Part shown: in pieces, positions 11,444 through 23,959 of the stretch
How positions within the stretch are numbered: position 1 is the first letter of the stretch
Layout of the letters: each line of letters starts with the position of its first letter
Assembly: GCF_030272615.1 (NCBI RefSeq)
Contig: NC_081406.1
Coordinates: 142,629,799-142,693,798, forward strand
Reading direction: 5' to 3'
Length of the DNA: 64,000 bases
Source of the DNA: Cryptomeria japonica
Lineage: Eukaryota > Streptophyta > Pinopsida > Cupressales > Cupressaceae
The notes under the pieces: generated by a model
What the model was told of the DNA's origin: nothing
The model's database searches: none
Seen by the model: only the letters and a program-made list of their open reading frames with translations
Program-made: the position numbers and the translations under genes

Positions 11444-12803
11444 TAGTTGGACAATCAAGGTAGGTGAATTGCTCAAAGGAAATAAAAGAAGATAAGAGAA
11501 ATAAAAGATAAGATGATAGACAACAATGATGCTTGTTTGACTTGATAAGAACATTTATCTTGGTGTGCAAGATTCTATCACTATTGTGACAAGAGATATC
11601 TTAGATGTAAATGTATTACTTTGGACCTCTAAATAAATGAATATATTAGAGATAGTGTGAGATTAACATTGTGTGATGGTAATATACATCTATGATTAAT
11701 TTATAGATTATTCATTCATTTTAAAAGTCTAATCTATAAAATCAAAAAACATAGCTACGAATAGAACTCTCCACACCTTAAATATAGACCACATAAAAGG
11801 TTCAATTATTAGATACATCTTTCTATATGTAACTTATTATAAAGAGGACAATAAACAAGTAATGGAAATGACTCGAGTGGTAGTGCTAAGGTTTTGGCTT
11901 TCTCTGGTGATTGTGTTGAAGAAGGAATGATGACACAGACGACAAGGATGAAGATATTGCTTTTATTTGTTGGTTTTGTGATGGGTTCTCATTAGAGGGA
12001 GAGAATTGGTCAATATTTGGGCTATGTAGGGGATTTATCACCCTTGCATTTCATTTTCCCTCCTCACCCAAATTTCTTTCTAGCTTCCATTGTGTACATT
12101 GGAATAGTATTTTTCCTCTACTTATTCCCTAGTTGAGTTAACTTATTTGTCAATTTATACTAATAGGAAATTTCATTCTAATTCATTCATTTTACAAGTT
12201 TAATCAATAAAACCTAAAACAAAAACTATTAATAAACATAACTTCACCTTAAATATAGGCCACATAGTAGGTCAAATTATTATATGCCTTTTCCTATATG
12301 TAAGAATCCTTATAAAGGGAGGGAAGAGAATAATGATACATATTATGATCAATAACACCATAGCAACCATAACTTTAAGAAAAACTTATACAGAAAGGAA
12401 TGAGGTGTTTCCATAGACATACTTTTTAGGCACTCCATGAGGTTAGTCGTGACATCTATTAAATAACTAAATAAAGAAGATATGTTGATAATGTTTACAT
12501 CACCATACCAATTTATTTTTGAGTCTTAGAGCAATTTATAATCGTATTTCTATTTGTATTCCCAATTGTTTTGATTAAGTAAAAACAGGTTTTTGAAAGG
12601 AACCCGTACCTTTTACATATCAGGAGAGCAAAAGAACTAGAAAGAATTGTGCCTGATCACTTCAAAAACAAAAACAAAAATTGATCCCATCCGAACAAAA
12701 AGGGATCTCAACACACATAAGATGAAGAACCAGAAAAAGACAGCGAAAGGAAAGCAAAAAGATAACACAAAGACTGAGACCAAGACTGAGACCGAGACAG
12801 CTA
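11444..12803. other. Non-coding flank shared by both copies
   Basis: AT-rich sequence with no supported gene. Short open frames differ between the copies. Near 12765-12800 there is a small tandem of gactgagaccaa/gactgagaccga. Confidence 0.4.
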
Positions 12804-13313
12804 GATATTTTTCATGATATCTTTAGCATGGACCACCATCTACTTCATGTTATCCACAGAGGTCTTTAAATCATCCATCTTACGACCTTTGATGTCGCCC
12901 TTATTCTTGTAATTGGCTCTAGTCCTCTTCTCGTGACCTTTTTTGTCCAGCTGATCCTTGTCGCCTTCTTTCTCATTGATGTTATCAAATTTGTTAATCA
13001 AAATGTTCATGTTGTCCACCGAGGCTTTGAGAACCTGGAAGTTCTGTTCAGCTATCTTCTTTACAGTGAGTTCCATCCTGTCAATTCTGTTGCCCAGATT
13101 GTTCATAGCAATTTCCATCCCTTTCACCTCCTTATTTTCTTCCATCTCCTTAACCTTATTTTTAGTTGCAATAAGTTTACTCACCATGCTTTCAATGGCT
13201 TCAACATTATTAATTGCCACCACCAACTCTTCGACATTATTTGTATTCCCAATTGTTAGAGAAACACAACTGTACACATGATTTATGCAGTTTGGATTAT
13301 TTTGGATTTTCAA
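12804..13313 (-). pseudogene. Coiled-coil ORF of unknown function, copy 1
   Basis: Unrecognised. A 157-codon minus-strand frame, rich in Lys, Glu, Asn and Met, has heptad-like spacing around VSKLIATKNKVKEMEENKEV and NRIDRMELTVKKIAEQNFQV. This is followed by a very basic stretch (KKGHEKRTRANYKNKGDIKG). The equivalent frame of the second copy (50658-51170) is 13 codons longer and ends DNMKQMVVHAEDIMKNI. Here the Gln codon after DNMK is TAG, so this copy is cut short at 12840, with the old tail continuing to 12804. It may be the last exon of a gag-like or hypothetical gene. There is no signal peptide or membrane segment. Confidence 0.4.
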
Positions 13314-15012
13314 CTCTACAATTAAAAATTTAATTTAAAAATATTATAATATTCCTAATCAAATTTTGGTTTAGAAAAAATAAATTAGATATTAAATAGT
13401 AAAAATAAACATAATAATTTTACCCCTCTATAATTAAGACATACATAATAATATTCCTTCAAAAGAATAAAATATGAAATATTAAAACAAACATAATAAT
13501 TTCACTCCTCCATTTGCCATATTATTGAACTCTCTTGATGAATGACAAGGCTTTTAAGTATATATTTATTTTCTCTAAACATTCAATCTCATAGGTCTAT
13601 GTTTTTCCCTATGCAAACCATCAACAAATTACTTCTCTGTATATAGTAGGTCTAAAGAATCTTTCTCTATATACTTACTTGGTACTTTTACTAGTATGTA
13701 TAATTTTTGGGCATTAATGTCATTCTGAGCAGTAGTATAAAGTTTCAAAATAGTCTAAGATCATTGCAATTGTAAATTGGAGAATTGGGGGCTTAGCAAA
13801 CCCACCACATGGAAGGGAGGATTTACTAAGCTCAATTTTCACTTAAGGGAGACTTTACATTCAAAAGAGGGGGGTGAATCTACTAGATCCAATGCTAAAT
13901 GATATGAGGACTGAATACTAAGTAGATTGGAATGTAATTGGCCCTCTTTTGTAAGTTGATTAATTGAATTAAGACTAAGTGCTGGAAATGAAGACAAAGT
14001 ATGAGAAAACAACGAGCTATAGATTCGAGATTCAGTCCTGCACCTAGATTTGAGAAGTTTTAAATGTTTTGGAGCTTCTCTGTGAAATCTACCAAAAGTT
14101 GCAAGGACCGTGGGTTTGGACTAGGTCACCCTCCATTCGGTCCAATGAACTTTCCATGTGTCGAAAAGGGTTTTTGTCTATGCAAATAAAGCTCAATAAC
14201 AAAAGTACAGTTGTGCACCTGCTTTCTGCACACAAAAGGAAAGGGAAATGTGTTAGGGATAGGGGTTTGCCTTGAAGTCAAACCCCAGTTTTGGAATTAA
14301 CCAAGTGATTAAAATAATGTAATTGAAATGACTGGAAGTAAAAATCCTCCTCTTTGAGGGGATGTTGAATTTCATGAAAATGAAATGCTTGTACTTCCTT
14401 GTGAAGTTTTCCTTGGCTCCACATGGAAAATGACTCCAAAATGACTTCTAACCACTTACAAACATGAAAAATGGTATTAAAGATTATTACACACAAAATG
14501 AATCAACTAGACCAAAATATGAACATTTAGCAACTTTACCCATGAACACCTTGGTGCCTTGCACCAAGAATGCCCAAATGACTATTTTTCCAAGTTCACA
14601 TTCACTTGTGGCACCGAAGAAGGTATTGCCACACATTGTTTAGCATGATGTCTTTGTTGTGCTCAAATCATTTGCACATTTGAAGGTGCCTATTGAAATA
14701 CTTGATGTTACAATTACACATTGTTGTTTTTTCATTGTGTAGCCATGATAAATGGTCCTATTGACAAATTTTGGGTTGTTTGTGCATAATCTGTCATGTA
14801 TGCCAAACTTGATTATACATAAGTATACTACCGTGTCATTGGATCTCTGAATATAGGGAATATGTGGTATCACCATAGTGAAATGTTCTCGCATCTCTGA
14901 TTGTGAATCAACTTAAGGAACCTTAGATGTCTTTTGGTGTGCTACATTTGTCAATGTTTTTGGTATCACCATTTGGTCTTATGCAAATAGCATTGTATTG
15001 AACAATGGATTA
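13314..15012. other. Non-coding flank shared by both copies
   Basis: AT-rich. Short frames such as the one at 14069-14275 lack any recognisable domain and are not given gene status. Confidence 0.35.
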
Positions 15013-15017
15013 TTGAC

Positions 15018-15807
15018 TGTGTATGGTGAAAATGGATACAATAATAACAATATTGAAAGGCTAAATGAATTCAACCACAAAACCCTAGCCTAACAATGAA
15101 CAAAGATCCACCATAACATATGAAGATTACCTAAGACAATGCAAATCACATGAAATCACAAAGATTATACCATCACATGCCTAATAGGGTTTTGATCTCC
15201 ATTCTTCCTATCTCCATTGATCTTGCTTGATATATATTTGCTCTTAGATTTTTATATGCACAAGAGCTCAACAAAGAACGGAATGTGGTTGCAAGTAGGA
15301 TCGTAGTGTAGTCGAGTCCTCCAAATTGTCGATTAGGCTGAGTGATTAGGTTATTAGGGTTTGACAATGAAGTAAGGAATCTCCTTAAATAGAAGACACA
15401 ATATGAAATGGAGGGTTAAGATCGAGAGGTGTGAAAAGAGAGGTCGGCTAAGATTAGAGGGTAGCTAAAGGAAATAATAAAATGAAAGGGGTAGGTAGTG
15501 TAGGAATTAAGAGATGAATGACATGTGTCATGGGTAGAAAAAGCTAATGAATTAATTAAAGAAATAAAGATTTATTTAATTAATAGAAGAAATAGGACAA
15601 TTAAATAAATAAAATATTTATTTAATTTAGGAAAAGGATAATTTAAATAAATAAATGTATTTATTTAAATGAGAAATAAGGCTAGAAGAGGATAAATGAA
15701 TTAATTAAATAAATAAAGATTTATTTAATTAATAGAAGAATTAGGCTTAGATAATTAAATAAATAAAATATTTATTTAATTAGACTGGACAATTTTAGGT
15801 GTCTACA
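15018..15807 (-). mobile_element. Solo LTR, 790 bp, present only in copy 1
   Basis: TGTGTATGG...GTGTCTACA, flanked by the 5-bp duplication ttgac (15013-15017 and 15808-15812). The second copy has a single ttgac at the matching place (about 52871) and no insert, so the empty site is directly visible. The sense strand is probably minus, where it starts TGTAGACACC like the LTR at 895 and has a TATTTAAG box near 15400. Its left half on the plus strand carries a few short frames without meaning. Its right part (15541-15790) is made of attaattaaataaataaa blocks. Confidence 0.9.
15541..15790. repeat. AT-rich self-complementary blocks inside the solo LTR
   Basis: Repeated units such as aattaaataaataaaatatttatttaatta read the same on both strands. 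Similar blocks lie at about 920-1130 in the LTR at 895, supporting a common family. Confidence 0.7.
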
Positions 15808-15839
15808 TTGACCTCTTCAAACAATGCCTTTGGAGGAAT

Positions 15840-16524
15840 TTTCACACTTAAATTCTTAGATGCATGTGTCTCAAGTAGTGTAGTTGGAGCCTCTTGTTGC
15901 TAACTAACTTCATTTTGATGAGGCTCAATATTAATGAGATTGTTTGTCTCATGTTGAACTTGAACATTACTTTGAGCATTTGATGTCGCAAAATTCCATT
16001 GAATCATACTTAAATATTTAATGGGAAACATTTGAAACATCTTGCTCATGAATTTATCCATTTTTTTGGTTATTTTGGGATTGTTGATAACCATATCAAA
16101 ATCTGTGTGTGTTTGGATCAAAAGATGAATCTAGTTGATCATTTGGGTCAATTTCTTGTTGAAGGTCCTCAATTGATCCAAAGCCTTGTAAAATATTTTG
16201 TCCTCCACATGATGTTGGTGGTCATTGGTTCAATTGATTATTGTGAAATGGTGCAATCCTTGACGGTGTTGGTGGTACACTTCCACACCCTGGTTTCATT
16301 GGCACAAATATGGGTTTATAGTATGGTGGCGATCATAGTTGTACCATCTCATATTGTGGTATTGTGTTTCTTGGAGGACCCACATTAAAATCAGGTGGTT
16401 GGATATGATATTGTTGAATTTTTGTGTTTTGTATATCACCCATTGGAAAAGACATAGCTTGATATGTAGGCTCTTGTGATTTTTTGGACTTGGACCTTGT
16501 TTCAACAAATATGTCACTATGCAA
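15840..16524 (-). pseudogene. Gag-like hypothetical ORF, interrupted by the solo LTR
   Basis: Minus-strand frames read MHSDIFVETRSKSKKSQEPT, then a Pro/Gln/Asn-rich stretch, then MIQTHTDFDMVINNPKITKK. The second copy (52836-53586) continues without the solo LTR and ends KIPPKALFEMVNNPLFNTMP. Composition and Gln/Pro richness resemble retrotransposon gag regions, but no knuckle or capsid motif is present. The identity is uncertain. Confidence 0.35.
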
Positions 16525-18004
16525 TGTTTTTTGGGATTTTTGGATTCAAGAATGCAATGAAATGCAACTAAGAGGATTGAAAATGCAACTTAAAAGAATA
16601 ATAATGCAACTTATGTTTTTTTCTTGTATTTGAACTTTTTAGAATGATTATGAAATGAAACTTAAGTTCAAACTTAGGGAGTGAAAATGCAATCTATATT
16701 TTTGTTATTTTTGAAGATTTGGAAAATTCTTGAAATCCAAGTCTAAAGAGATACCCTAGGAAATTGAAATGGAATGAAGACCTTAAAAAGACAAACAATA
16801 AAGGACAAATTGATAAAGTCTCACCTATGGCTTGGATGCTAAGCTTGGTTTGACAAAAAAATGTTGTTGACAAAAGGACAAGGGTTGGACTAAGGTTAAG
16901 ATCCCCTTAACAATAAATTTGGATATGATCTAAAGATTTAGATTTTTTAAGTTTGGCAAAGCTAATTTGAGATTAAAATGCAAATTGGCAATGATAACGA
17001 CAAGAACGTAGGATATGATATGGATATGAAAGGATAACTCAACCCAGGACAAAACTAAGGTTCAGGACAAAGCTAATGCAATAAGGTTATGAGAAGACTA
17101 ATGATTTGGAATATGAAAATGCACCCTAATCCAAGACCTAAGTTTGAGAAAATGACCTATCAATACAAAGAAAATGAATGATTAAAACCTAGTAAAACGA
17201 CTTAACCTAGATGCCAAAGGGAATAATGATAATGCAAATGAAATATTATGAAGGCAATGGATAGGTTTCAAGACCTAAGTTTGGACCATGCAAAAACCTA
17301 TCCTATAATGACATGGATTTTGAAACCAAGGATTCCAATTGTTTGATAAGCCATTCTATTGAAATATCTTCAACTTTGGATGATAACTCTGATTAATTTT
17401 GAGACAAATTTTGACCCTTGAAGTTTTTTGTTTGCAATTTTGTGACCAAGGTTGTTATGTCTTTCTTTAATGTGATATTTTCCTTGAAATGATGTTTTTA
17501 ATTTTGTTAAAAAACTCAAAAGACATAATGGCTATTTGACTTGTTGCATGAAATGAATGCACATCCAATTACAATCCTAAGGTTTGACAGGGACAATAGT
17601 ATTTGGATTTCCACAGCAGATAAATTCGAGCTGCACTTATTGCAAATGGATAGCCTAGAAGTTTGGTGATGCTGGCTCCCTTTCCATGACACTCACTTCT
17701 TGGGTACACCAATGTTCGAATTCCCAAAGATTCGAAGATCTAGGGGAATTTTCTATCTCAATTCTGAATTTCAAAATTGTGGGATGGCTTCTAAGGTCCA
17801 ACCTCTTGCACAAACAAATAGAGGGATTTTGGCAACTAAAACAATTTGGCTCCTAGTAAGGGCATTCATTCAGGTGGCCATATGTGTGGAATTTTGCTCA
17901 ATTAAGAGGCCTCCTAGTCCTTGTAGGTTTTTACTTAGCACACGAATATTGTAGTGCCCCTCCTTGATCCATCTTTTATTTTTGTGCTTCAATAGATTAT
18001 ATTG
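16525..18004. other. Purine-rich non-coding flank
   Basis: Full of gaatgcaa/aaatgcaact repeats, with no supported gene. A stretch of about 160 bp (roughly 16775-16963) is absent from the second copy and is flanked there by the short repeat gagat. Confidence 0.4.
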
Positions 18005-19381
18005 CTATAGCATAGACTACATTGAGATGATTTTGATAGATGTTATGGATTTATTTATGTGTATGATGCTTCATTGTTGATGACATACATGTTATATTTG
18101 CACTTGATATTATAATTTCATGAGGATGATTATGATATTCATAGACTGTTATGATGACAGACTCTTATTTGATGATCTTTATGTGCTCATTTCATATGCA
18201 TGGATTATATTTATGGTGATTTGATGGTATCTTATGGTGTACTAGCCCTATTGTATGATTATTTCTATGCGATGTTTGATGTTATTGTGTGTGACTATCT
18301 TCATGAGTAGAGAAAATGTCATATCACTCATTGTGAGCATGATATGTCGTCATGATTTTGTATCACTTATCTGTAACTTATCATGATGTATATGTATTGT
18401 ATATATTGTTTTTAATGTTTGATAAGATAAAAACATATCAAGACCAAAGAGATGAGGACAACAACTTATAAGAAACTTAGGCACAGTAAAGTAATTTACG
18501 TCATAAGATTTAGGGAGGGATTGAAGAAAATCATGATCCCACAAGTTGGGGTGATGATTTCCAATGCTCCGTGTGATGCCTTGTTCATCAATGGTAGTAA
18601 GTGCCATATTGATTGGCATTCAAGCTACTCTGCAGCGTGATGGGTATAGTTTGGTAAGACTAGGCTTAGCATCATGGTGAATGGAAGCCAAAGGCTTAAA
18701 GCAAGGCAGAGACATTTTGGGACTCTAATATTATTCTTCACAGCAAGGAGGATGTTTCTCCTTGTTATGGTGAAGCTTGCCAACCCCTGATTTTGAACGG
18801 CTGAGATGAACTTGTGTAATCTTACCATTACTATAATTCTATTTGTAGCACTCCAATAATTACTGAAAATTCAGATGATTGAACAGGAAGAAAATGACTC
18901 GTTGAAATATCCAACTTGAAGACAGAAAATACGAAACTACATGTTTGTGGGTCCGTACCCAATGAGTGTTTGTTTGTCACCTTTCACAACTATCTGTCAA
19001 AGTAAAGCTCCACAATGATTGTACCCAATTTTTTTTAGGAAACTAATAATTGTTTCATTTTTTGTTTAAAGAAATTGATAATCACTAAATTGGTTTTATC
19101 TCCACAAAATGATTGTAGTCAATTTTTTAGGAAATGATAATCACATTAGATAATTGTTTCATTTTTTTAAAAAGAAATTGATAATCACTAAATTGGTTTT
19201 ATCTCCACATAATGATTGACAAAATGATTGTAGCCAATTTTTTAGAAAACTGATAATCACATTAGATAATTGTTTCATACTTTTTATCATGTTTTGAAAG
19301 ATGTAAATAGGTTATTTTAAAGTTTTTCTCTTATTATAAGTTGGTAGAATGTCACTACATGTGAATTTGATAGATAAGATA
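18005..19381. other. 1.4-kb block present only in copy 1
   Basis: The second copy jumps from the base matching 18004 to the base matching 19382 (junction near 54847). Part of this block (18432-18722) reappears at 43734-44051, at the left border of the second copy. A 62-codon plus-strand frame inside (18452-18640) is kept open in both places (MRTTTYKKL.HSKVIYVIRF), with mostly conservative changes. Its product is unknown. No TSD was seen around the block, so insertion or deletion cannot be told apart. Confidence 0.6.
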
Positions 19382-19687
19382 AAATGTTCGTGACCACTTT
19401 GATATCTAAATAAAATTAACAAAATGTTTGATGTTACCTAAATGACTTATGAAATGCAACCCTTAAATTTTTTTATAACATATTATTTTGTAAAATAAAT
19501 TCTAAAAAAAAAGTCAATTTAATATATAGATAGATACACCTGTTGGGTTCGTGCAGGATCATGGGGGACCAAAAAGTGGCGATGTGAAAAAAATAGCCTT
19601 CTCCACTCACCTAAAAACGTGAAAATCTGTGTTGACTTTTTTCTTTGCCTGGGTGTCAGTACACCTTGGCATGGTAAACACCTAAGC

Positions 19688-19705
19688 AAATCGGATATCC
19701 GATTT
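19688..19705. repeat. 18-bp perfect palindrome
   Basis: aaatcggatatccgattt equals its own reverse complement. The second copy near 55160 keeps the central tcggatatccga. Confidence 0.7.
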
Positions 19706-19763
19706 TTATAGGTAATTTTAAATTAAAAAAATAAATTATATAGTATATAATGTAATATAATAA

Positions 19764-20053
19764 TACCTAGTTGATTACCTTCTGTATACCGATCTGTTCA
19801 CTATCACTGTTTAGCTAGTTGACCTCTTCCATGTTGGTCTACTCACTGCTTGTCAGTTGGCCTCCTGTGTGCCGGTCTACTCACTGTTTGCCCTGTCTAC
19901 ACTCTGCCTAGTTGGTTATCATCTGTATACCAATCTACTTACTACTGATAGACTATGTAGACTTGAAACATGATGTTGCCAATAATGACAACCATATCAT
20001 TCACCGGTTTACTGATCATACAAAATGCACCAAAATGCACCAAAATGCCAACA
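19764..20053 (-). repeat. Truncated 3' LTR
   Basis: It pairs with the outer part of the LTR at 25302-26482: shared phrases gccctgtctacactct, gatagactatgtagacttgaaa and the terminal tgccaaca. About 900 bp of the LTR are missing on the left. Confidence 0.85.
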
Positions 20054-20067
20054 AACTCCCCCTTTGG
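20054..20067 (-). promoter_or_regulatory. Polypurine tract of the minus-strand element
   Basis: CCAAAGGGGGAGTT on the minus strand, directly before TGTTGGCATTTTGG of the 3' LTR. Confidence 0.8.
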
Positions 20068-20209
20068 TATTGGTGGCAAACATTACAAAAAAATGACATT
20101 ACAAAAATGTGCTAGTGGCAAACACTACAAGAATGTTCACAATGTACAAATCTCCAAAACTCCCCCTTTTGCCATCAATGACAAAGACTATACAAAATAA
20201 TTTGTCAAA

Positions 20210-23200
20210 GTAGAGTAAACATCTCTTTGAAGTTTTCTTGAGCTACTTTCAAAGAGGATTCCCATGATCATTTTTCCTGCTTCATGGTGGTGAAGTGGCC
20301 ATGCAAAACTACAATAAAAGGCTCCATATCATTGACTATCTTGTGCTCAAGTTCACTTATGAGGCGTTATTCTTCTTTAATATTCATTAGCTTTAAATCA
20401 ATAATTGGTGTAAGTTAGCACTATAGCTCTAACAAAATAAGACCTCATTTGTCTTCTTCTTCTTTCAACTTTTTGATTTTGTGATTAAGTTGTTTGATCT
20501 TGCCACTAAAAATTGATGCTGAACTGGTAAGAGGATCAAAATAACTTATCATATCTTGAATTTCTTTTTGAATCTGATTTCTTTTGTCTTTTAGATCTCT
20601 AATTAGATCGGTAAAACTTGAATATTTGACTAGTAATTGACCAACTTCCTACATTATATTTTTGAATTCTTCTATTCGAGAGGAGAGGGCAACTTTTCCA
20701 ACTGATATTTGCTCCATTAAATTTTCTCCTCTTTGATTAATATTGTCTTCCTGCAACCTTCTCCAAATCGGTTGCCTCTGAACCGATTGTTGTTACAAGA
20801 GTACTCAACTGATCAATGCTAGGTACAGTATCATCAACAACAATGTCAGGAATTAGGTTAGAAAGAATTGTTATGGCAAAATTTAGAATTCTTCCCTTCT
20901 TTTTCTTTTCTCTTAATTTAACATTTTCAACTTGAATTCTCAGTTTTTCTGAGACTTTCATGAATTGTTTGGGAGTCATTTTCTTATATCAATGACCGAT
21001 TCTCCCTCTTCTTCCTCCTCTATTTCATCTTCCTTTTTTGCAGTCTCAACTTTTGAACTAGCCGCGGTGATGATTTTTACCTTCTTCTTGTCACTTTCTC
21101 TTTCTAAGTTTAACTTCCTCTTTGGCGGAGGAGTATCCATCACTACACTCTTATTTTCTACTTTCTTCTCTTCCTCTTTGTCATCTTTTGACAGAATAGG
21201 ATTTGGTATCAATGAAGTTCTGTGAGGTGTATCCTCATAAGGAATGTCTTCAATTGTTACTTCATCTTGACCAAGAAGCTTAGTTTGATAAGCTTCCTTC
21301 ACCAATGTAGTGTGAATCGGTTGCTCGACATTCTTTGTCAGATTGGGAATGTCTAACACAACATTTCCTATGATATCCTCAACTAAGAAAACATGAAAAT
21401 CTTTAGTGGAGTCTTTTTATTTACCTTTTCTTTTGTCAAGGACAGTTGCACCTTGATCCTGTTTTGTTTCCTTAGCTATTTCTTCTTCAGATTCCTTTTG
21501 TTGATTCATGATTTTCTTCCATAGGGCAACACCTTCTTCATGCACTGCTTCAACTTCACCTACTGCCACTCAGCCAGTTCTATTTCTTATTTTGAAGTGT
21601 TGAATGCATGCTTCAGCCACTAGTGAAGCTTGATCAAGGTCTAAGTCATGTTGCACATTCATGAGTGCTTTTATCCTGTGTTCTTTTTCAATAGCCAGAG
21701 CTATTTTCCGTCTCCCTTCAATTTGATCTTGGAAATCTGATGGGATTATTCCATATAGTTCACTGGGACTCCTACAAAACTTGTGCAAGTTCCACATCAG
21801 GGCTTCTTCAATTTTCCTTTTGTCTTCTTCGTTATCCAGGGAATATGTTTTCCCAACACCAGACAAACCTCCAAATTCTTTGATCCCATGAACCAATTCA
21901 TCAACTATTGGGGCTTTGTTCCTTCCACTTCTTCTAACCTCCTTAATTTCCACATCTGATTGGGTTTCAGAGATATCACCCTCTTTTTCATCCTTTTAAA
22001 ACTTTGTATCAACTCTTCCTTCACTCTTCTTCTTTCTGGTATAAGTCACTCCTACCGGTCTATCTTTACTTGGGGAAGATACAAGAGTACCTAAATCTTT
22101 TACTTTTGTATATGTTATAGGCTTAGTTGCTGCAGTCCCCTTTGGTTTTGTCTTTGGCACTTTCTTCTTTTCACCTATTAATTCTTCATCTTTATTAGGG
22201 TTGACCCCTGATTGTTCACTAGCACTGGTGGAGGTAGTGGCACCCGATGCTTCACCTCCATACTTTTTGTCAAGAGTGTCAATCATTCTTCTTACTTTTG
22301 TTTTCATGATTGGACCTAAAGTCCTATTTTATTCTGGAGCTTGCCTCCTCACAGGTTCCAAATCTCTTTGCCTTTGGGTCCATCGATTTGGACAACAACA
22401 TGTTGACATGTATTTTAACAATGTCTGTTGCAACCTCATAGGCAATAGGTGGAACCCAAAAGGTTCTAGGTTGAACGGCTTGTAAAATACAACAACCTGT
22501 GTCTACAAGAAAGCAAATGTTGTCTTTGTATTTCTGCACTATACCGGTTGGGATTCTTTCCCTCTTGTGTATCCTAATTTGAAATTTCTTAAAGTATCCC
22601 CACATTGTTTCACTAAACCTATCTCTCAGATCCTGAATCATTTCACCTATCTGAACCATGATATGTTTTTCTTTAGACCATACTACATTATCCAAGTTAC
22701 CGAGGAAAACATTTTGCACATAGAAAAATATACATACCAGTAGTGAGTCATATTTGAAAGATTTCTTCTTGTCCTTCTTGATTCTCTCCATGTTCACCAT
22801 AAATTGGCTTCTGATGATCTCACAAATGTCATAGGTTGCATCCTCCTTGATAATTCGATAGGCAACATGTATATCTCTGCTTGGCACACCATTGATCTGA
22901 CTTGATTGATATACCCTATAACCCAGCACTGCAGAGCCAATCTTACTTCAACATCCTCAATATGGGTGATTGTCATTTCTCTACTGTCACATCGAGATTT
23001 GGTTAACCAGATGACTTCAGATGACGAAATTGTTCCTAGGGTCAATGCTTCACTAACTACAATAAACCTTGTAACTCTTCTAATCACATCTTTTGTGATC
23101 TTAATCGATGCTTGAGTTTCTAGCCACAAAAAATGATCATGAACTCTGCTTAGTACATACCTAACCCATTCGGCATGAAAATGATCATAAAAATTGACAA

Positions 23201-23520
23201 CATTAGACAAACCCTTGGTTGTCAGAGGTATATATTCTTCCTTCAACTGATCACTAACACAAAACCCTTTAAATTCATTCTAAATAAATTTATCTCCAAG
23301 TTCTTCGAGTTTGCAGCGAATGTAGGAGCGAATGTCTTCAACCAATAATATACCAGAGGAAATAGATTATAAGGCACCAGTCGGGTTGGGGTTCTTTGAT
23401 AGCTTCAACCAACACATGAGTCGATATCGACGCTACCATGATGACCTTCAAACAAACTTTTCTCAAACAGGGTTTGAATACCTTTTTATCAGAAATACCA
23501 ACCACCTCTATCACTCTGCT
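20210..23520 (-). pseudogene. ORF2 of the pol-less LTR element, unknown protein
   Basis: Unrecognised. Taking the frames in order on the minus strand, this is one long coding region with a few stops and shifts, perhaps 900-1000 codons originally. The first part (23520-22320) is globular, with aromatic blocks such as FHAEWVRYVLSRVHDHFLWL, LALQCWVIGYINQ and ETMWGYFKKFQIRIHKRERI. The middle (22307-21500) is Lys/Ser/Thr-rich (KKVPKTKPKG, GVTYTRKKK), then VRRSGRNKAPIVDELVH. The last part has the acidic run EEEEEGES (about 21010) beside basic KKKVKI, then Lys/Glu coiled-coil. No transposase, polymerase, helicase or protease motif was seen. Both copies keep the same frames, so it was coding when active. 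It sits where pol should be, so a role for the element or a captured host gene are both open. A 40-bp deletion near 23375 is specific to this copy. Confidence 0.6.
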
Positions 23521-23959
23521 TAAATTTTTTGCACAAATATTACTAGCAAGATTTCAATCACCTTTGATTGCACAAGAGCTCGAGAAATTTCACAAGAAAT
23601 TAGTGTAAATGAAAATGTGTTGATATGTCCTTTTTTTTATCCATTGAGATTTATCAGCATAATGATACAACGGTTAGTTTTAAAAACTTACAACTTAAAG
23701 TACACTGATTTGCTTTTTACCTGTTGTTTGTTACCGATACTGATACACAAACAACTAAATCAAAAGATATTCTTCAACCAAGAAATTTTAGACTAGATTT
23801 TATGCATCTCAACTATGCAGATAGACATAACCTTATATTTGTAAAGGGGATACAAAAATAATCTTACCATATGTGCCCCCCCTGAGTATCGATATTCCTA
23901 CTTTGAAGAGGAACTGTCATCACCGATGGATGATGACTTAATTTATGGAGAAATTTCTC

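Noticed and set aside
12933-13281. Plus-strand ORFs of 107-108 codons opposite the coiled-coil ORF
   Set aside because: Mirror frames of the minus-strand ORF; hydrophobic composition is the complement of Lys/Glu codons.
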